Shown piece after piece: positions 44,560 through 47,834 of a DNA stretch of 47,834 nt (position 1 is its first letter; every line of letters begins with the position of its first letter). The stretch is taken from positions 1 through 47,834 of the forward strand of contig NZ_JAGXJW010000059.1 of assembly GCF_019091135.1 (NCBI RefSeq). Reading direction: 5' to 3'. This DNA comes from Cohnella sp. GbtcB17 (GTDB lineage Bacteria; Bacillota; Bacilli; Paenibacillales; Paenibacillaceae). The position numbers and the translations under genes are program-made. The notes beneath the pieces are model-generated. The model ran no database searches, was not told the origin of the DNA, and worked only from the letters and a program-made list of their open reading frames with translations.

Positions 44560-44585
44560 GCCACCTTCGGGGTGGCTTTCTTTAT
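44560..44585 (+). terminator. Small hairpin terminator
   Basis: GCCACC and GGTGGC pair around TTCGG, followed by TTTCTTTAT. A TATAAT lies just upstream on the same strand (44544-44549), so a very short plus-strand RNA is possible. Confidence 0.6.
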
Positions 44586-44613
44586 GTCAAAACGAAGGGT
44601 TACTATGGCTTAG

Positions 44614-44930
44614 ATGACTGCATCCAAACTACCTGCGGATCAGCAAATTCATCCTGGATCGGGGCTTTTTCTACCTGGAACGCCGATACGCCTTCGGCGA
44701 CATGCCGAGGTAGACAGCTGGCACGACCGCGTCGGCTTGGTGGCGCGATACCAGAATGCGGACAATTATTACTATATGAGCTATTTGGGCTACTAGCATA
44801 CGGTATCGCTGGTGAAATATCAGAACGGGTCCGACACGACGCTGGCTTCGGCGCCCCTCAGCGCAGATCCGGCGTTTACTCCCATATGCAAAAGGCGCAC
44901 TTCGATGACTTTAACGTACAGAAGCTTTAA
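44614..44930 (+). pseudogene. Decayed C-terminal carbohydrate-binding-like (LamG/concanavalin) domain
   Basis: The frame from 44614 contains DSWHDRVGLVARYQNADNYYYMSYLGY, split at DNY for length, then an in-frame TAG (44794-44796), after which HTVSLVKYQNGSDTTLASAP continues the same domain. A frameshift near 44880 moves to another frame, reading HMQKAHFDDFNVQKL and ending at TAA 44930, a typical end for such beta-sandwich domains. So this is the remnant of a larger secreted protein gene disabled by a stop and a frameshift. The N-terminal part is gone. Confidence 0.65.
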
Positions 44931-45002
44931 GGTCGTTAAAGAGGCGCTAGAGCGGAGGGAGCCCGAGGGCAGTGGAGCTCCCACCAGGCGCGATGCAAGC
45001 GA

Positions 45003-45030
45003 GAACCGCACAGTTTTTGTGCGGTTCTTT
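45003..45030 (+). terminator. Terminator upstream of the rhamnosidase gene
   Basis: GAACCGCAC (45003-45011) and GTGCGGTTC (45019-45027) form a perfect stem, then TTT. It probably belonged to the decayed gene. Between 45031 and 45212 I see only the rhamnosidase leader, with a possible -10 TACAAT at 45167. Confidence 0.75.
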
Positions 45031-45212
45031 GCCGCGGACGCGGCTTGGGAGCCGGGCGCTAGTCTTTGGCCGAAGCCGCCATTGCACCGGCCGTCTATAC
45101 GGAATCTAGTCGTCAAAACCAAACTAATGGTCAGCGGATTGAAAGCGGTGACAGTCGGTTCGTCGGTACAATGGTTCCATGGGTACGCAAAAGAACGATG
45201 GAGGCGACACGC

Positions 45213-47834
45213 ATGGATTCCTTGCACATATACGGCTTGACGGCGGAATATCGGACTCGGCTGCTGGGGACGGATGTCCGGCATCCGCGGATCAGCTGGA
45301 AGCTGCGATCCGAGCGCAAAAGTACGGTTCAGGAAGCGTATCGGATTCAGGTGGCCCAGGGACAAGCCGACTTTGAATCGCCCCTGTGGGACACCGGGCG
45401 CATCCAATCGGACGAATCGGTGCTTATTCCCTATGAGGGATCGGAGGCGCAATCCCGCACGAGATATTATTACCGCGTCAAGGCGTGGGACGGGTTCGGC
45501 CGGGAATCCGAGTGGAGCGAGACGGAGTGGTGGGAGACCGCGCTGCTGTCCGCGGATGAATGGCAAGCGCAATGGATCACCCCCGATCCGCGCGCGATCG
45601 ATCCCGCGGCGGAGCCGGCGTTCCTGCTGCGCAAGCCGTTCGACCTGAACGAAGGGGATATCGTATCCGCGCGCATCTACGCGACGGCCGCCGGTGTCTA
45701 CGAGCTGTACCTGAACGGCAGCAAGGTCGGCGACGAAGAGCTCGCGCCCGGCTGGACGAGCTACAACAACCGGCTGCAATACCAGACCTACGACGTGACG
45801 GCGCTGCTTCGCAAAGGCGGCAACGCATTGGGGGCGACGGTGGCGAACGGCTGGTACAAAGGGCGTCTGGGCTGGGAAAACAAGTCCAACCATTACGGCG
45901 ACAGAAGAGCAGTCCTCGTTCAATTGCATATCCGGTATCGGGACGGCGCGGAGGTCGTGATCACGAGCGACGAGAGCTGGAAGGCGGCGACGGGTCCCGT
46001 GCTCCTGTCCGAGCTCTACGACGGAGAAACCTATGATGCCCGCCTCGAATGGAAGGGCTGGAGCGAGACGGGCTTCGACGACGCCGACTGGCACGCGACA
46101 GAACGGCTAGAACTCGGTTACTCGCGCCTGGTCGCGCAGGAGAACGTGCCGACGCACGTCACTGAGACGCTCGCACCGATCGCAGCGATCCGCACGCCAG
46201 CGGGAGACACGGTCCTAGACATGGGGCAGAACATGGTCGGACGGATTCGGCTGACGGTGGCCGCTCCGAGAGGCACGGCGATCAAGCTGACGCACGCCGA
46301 GGTGCTGGACAAGCAAGGCAACTTTTACATGGGCAACATCCGTACCGCCAAGCAGACCGTCACCTACATTGCGCGAGGCGAAGGGACGGAAACATACGCG
46401 CCGCACTTTACGTTCCAAGGCTTCCGTTACGTCAAGGTAGAAGGGTTCCCCGATCAGGAAAACGGATTGCCGCTCGATGCCTTCGCGGGCGAAGTGATGC
46501 ATTCCGACATGCAGCGGACCGGCGCGTTCGAATGTTCCGACGAGATGGTGAATCGGCTGCAGCGCAACATCGTATGGGGTCAGCGCGGCAACTTCCTCGA
46601 CGTGCCGACAGATTGTCCGCAGCGCGACGAGCGTCTCGGCTGGACCGGAGACGCCCAGGTATTCGCGCCGACCGCCTTGTTCAACTACAACGGCGCGCCT
46701 TTTTTTGCCAAGTGGCTGCGCGACCTCAAAGCCGACCAACTGCCGGACGGCAGCGTGCCGTTCGTCGTGCCGAACATCCTGCAGGGCTACAATGCGGCGG
46801 CGTGGAGCGATGCGGCCACCGTCGTTCCTTGGGCGCTGTATGTCAGCTACGGCGACAAACGGATCTTGGCCGAACAGTATGGCAGCATGAAGGCATGGGT
46901 CGACTATATTCGCGGCCAAGGGGAGCAGGAGCATATCTGGAATACGGGCTTCCACTTCGGCGACTGGCTGGCGCTGGACGCCAAGGAAGGCAGCTATATG
47001 GGCGCCACGCCGAACCATATGGTGACCGCGGCCTACTTCGCCCTTTCCGCGCGCATCCTCGGGGAGGCGGCGAGCCTGCTCGGATTGGCGGAGGATGCGG
47101 CTTATTACGGCGCGCTGGCGAAGCGAGTCGCGGCGGCCTACCGCGACGAGTTCATCACGCCGAACGGTCGGGTCGCCGCCCAGACGCAGACCGCCCATAT
47201 CATCGCGCTCGTCTTCGACCTCGTCGAATCGAAGGACCGACTCCGGATCGCCAGCGATTTGAACGAGATGATCGTGGACAACGATTATCATCTGACGACC
47301 GGCTTCGTCGGCACGCCGTTCCTTTGCTTCGCGCTGTCGGACAACGGCTATCATGAGACGGCGGTCAAGCTGCTGCTCCAAGACACGTATCCGTCCTGGC
47401 TGTATTCAGTGGCCAAGGGCGCGACGACGATCTGGGAGCACTGGGACGGCATCAAGCCGGACGGATCGTTCTGGAGCGACGATATGAACTCCTTCAACCA
47501 TTACGCCTACGGCGCGGTGGGCGATTGGATGTACCGCAAGATCGAGCCCGACTATACGGGCGGCAGGCTCGGCCACGCGTGTGCATCCTACGAGTCGATG
47601 TACGGCAAGATCGAGTCGGACTGGGCGTTTGTAGGGAGCGGGAACGGGAATGAGGACGAGATCGAGCTGCGCGCGACGATTCCGGCCAACGCCAGCGCAT
47701 CCATTCTGCTGCGCGGCGCGGACGCGGACCAAGTCAGCTGCAACGGAGCCGGCCTGGCGGACGCCGAAGGGATCGTCTTTTTCTGCCAAGAGGCGGACGG
47801 CGTCCGCGTCGAGGCGGGCTCGGGCGAATACGCC
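45213..47834 (+). CDS. GH78 alpha-L-rhamnosidase (C-terminus off the right edge)
   Basis: 874 residues visible, open to the edge. N-terminal beta-sandwich domains (to about 430) include WDTGRIQSDESV and a rhamnosidase N-domain with YELYLNGSKVGDEELAPGW. Catalytic (alpha/alpha)6 barrel: DVPTDCPQRDERLGWTGD with Asp467 and Glu473 (candidate acid), and TIWEHWDG with Glu742 (candidate base), at the usual family spacing. No signal peptide, so cytoplasmic. It releases L-rhamnose from oligosaccharides. Start ATG 45213 follows GGAGG by eight bases. Confidence 0.93.
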   Translation, partial: MDSLHIYGLTAEYRTRLLGTDVRHPRISWKLRSERKSTVQEAYRIQVAQGQADFESPLWDTGRIQSDESVLIPYEGSEAQSRTRYYYRVKAWDGFGRESEWSETEWWETALLSADEWQAQWITPDPRAIDPAAEPAFLLRKPFDLNEGDIVSARIYATAAGVYELYLNGSKVGDEELAPGWTSYNNRLQYQTYDVTALLRKGGNALGATVANGWYKGRLGWENKSNHYGDRRAVLVQLHIRYRDGAEVVITSDESWKAATGPVLLSELYDGETYDARLEWKGWSETGFDDADWHATERLELGYSRLVAQENVPTHVTETLAPIAAIRTPAGDTVLDMGQNMVGRIRLTVAAPRGTAIKLTHAEVLDKQGNFYMGNIRTAKQTVTYIARGEGTETYAPHFTFQGFRYVKVEGFPDQENGLPLDAFAGEVMHSDMQRTGAFECSDEMVNRLQRNIVWGQRGNFLDVPTDCPQRDERLGWTGDAQVFAPTALFNYNGAPFFAKWLRDLKADQLPDGSVPFVVPNILQGYNAAAWSDAATVVPWALYVSYGDKRILAEQYGSMKAWVDYIRGQGEQEHIWNTGFHFGDWLALDAKEGSYMGATPNHMVTAAYFALSARILGEAASLLGLAEDAAYYGALAKRVAAAYRDEFITPNGRVAAQTQTAHIIALVFDLVESKDRLRIASDLNEMIVDNDYHLTTGFVGTPFLCFALSDNGYHETAVKLLLQDTYPSWLYSVAKGATTIWEHWDGIKPDGSFWSDDMNSFNHYAYGAVGDWMYRKIEPDYTGGRLGHACASYESMYGKIESDWAFVGSGNGNEDEIELRATIPANASASILLRGADADQVSCNGAGLADAEGIVFFCQEADGVRVEAGSGEYA

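Noticed and set aside
44812..45240. 142-residue plus-strand ORF
   Set aside because: Starts inside the decayed binding domain, runs through a terminator and overlaps the rhamnosidase start.

Overview
The window looks like a chromosomal segment of a GC-rich, spore-former-type Firmicute of the Paenibacillaceae (Cohnella or Paenibacillus-like). This is inferred from strong GGAGG ribosome binding sites with several TTG/GTG starts, S-layer-homology (SLH) anchored surface proteins, YesM/YesN-type two-component pairs, LplB/YtcP-type sugar permeases and many AraC regulators. No rRNA, tRNA, CRISPR array, integrase or intact transposase was seen.

Layout. 1-1720 (minus): membrane GGDEF/EAL signalling protein, cut by the left edge. 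1953-2897: ten-unit 102-bp tandem DNA repeat array. 2977-4254 (minus): RluA-type pseudouridine synthase with a 140-residue Gly/Arg-rich leader. 4388-8758 (plus): GntR/YtrA-regulated operon with two ABC ATPases and two permeases, preceded by a near-consensus promoter overlapped by a perfect palindrome. 8792-19671: sugar-catabolic genes with three AraC regulators: an AraC gene divergent from an oxidoreductase / oligo-1,6-glucosidase / GH43-32-like operon, a GH38 alpha-mannosidase divergent from the second AraC gene, and an AraA-like isomerase divergent from the third.

19686-26308: a sugar importer (two permeases and a binding lipoprotein) followed by its likely YesM/YesN sensor-regulator pair. 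The importer promoter and a second promoter 304 bp upstream share the same layout of paired TTCCC boxes and -10. 26411-31912: a secreted Asp-box (sialidase-like) protein with discoidin-like modules and an ADP-ribosylglycohydrolase-family enzyme. 32090-32686: TetR regulator with a large palindrome upstream. 32751-43972: two large SLH-anchored surface proteins flanking a response-regulator/histidine-kinase pair.

43973-45212 holds no intact gene. It contains a 13-G run, a frameshifted relic of a holin-like small toxin with its own terminator, and a decayed C-terminal carbohydrate-binding-like domain. From 45213 to the right edge runs a GH78 alpha-L-rhamnosidase.

Taken together the region reads as a glycan-scavenging and cell-surface island: surface proteins and a secreted Asp-box protein outside, a lipoprotein-dependent importer with its own two-component system, and cytoplasmic glycosidases (alpha-1,6-glucoside, alpha-mannoside, alpha-rhamnoside), an isomerase and an oxidoreductase inside. 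Substrate assignments are inferred from families only.
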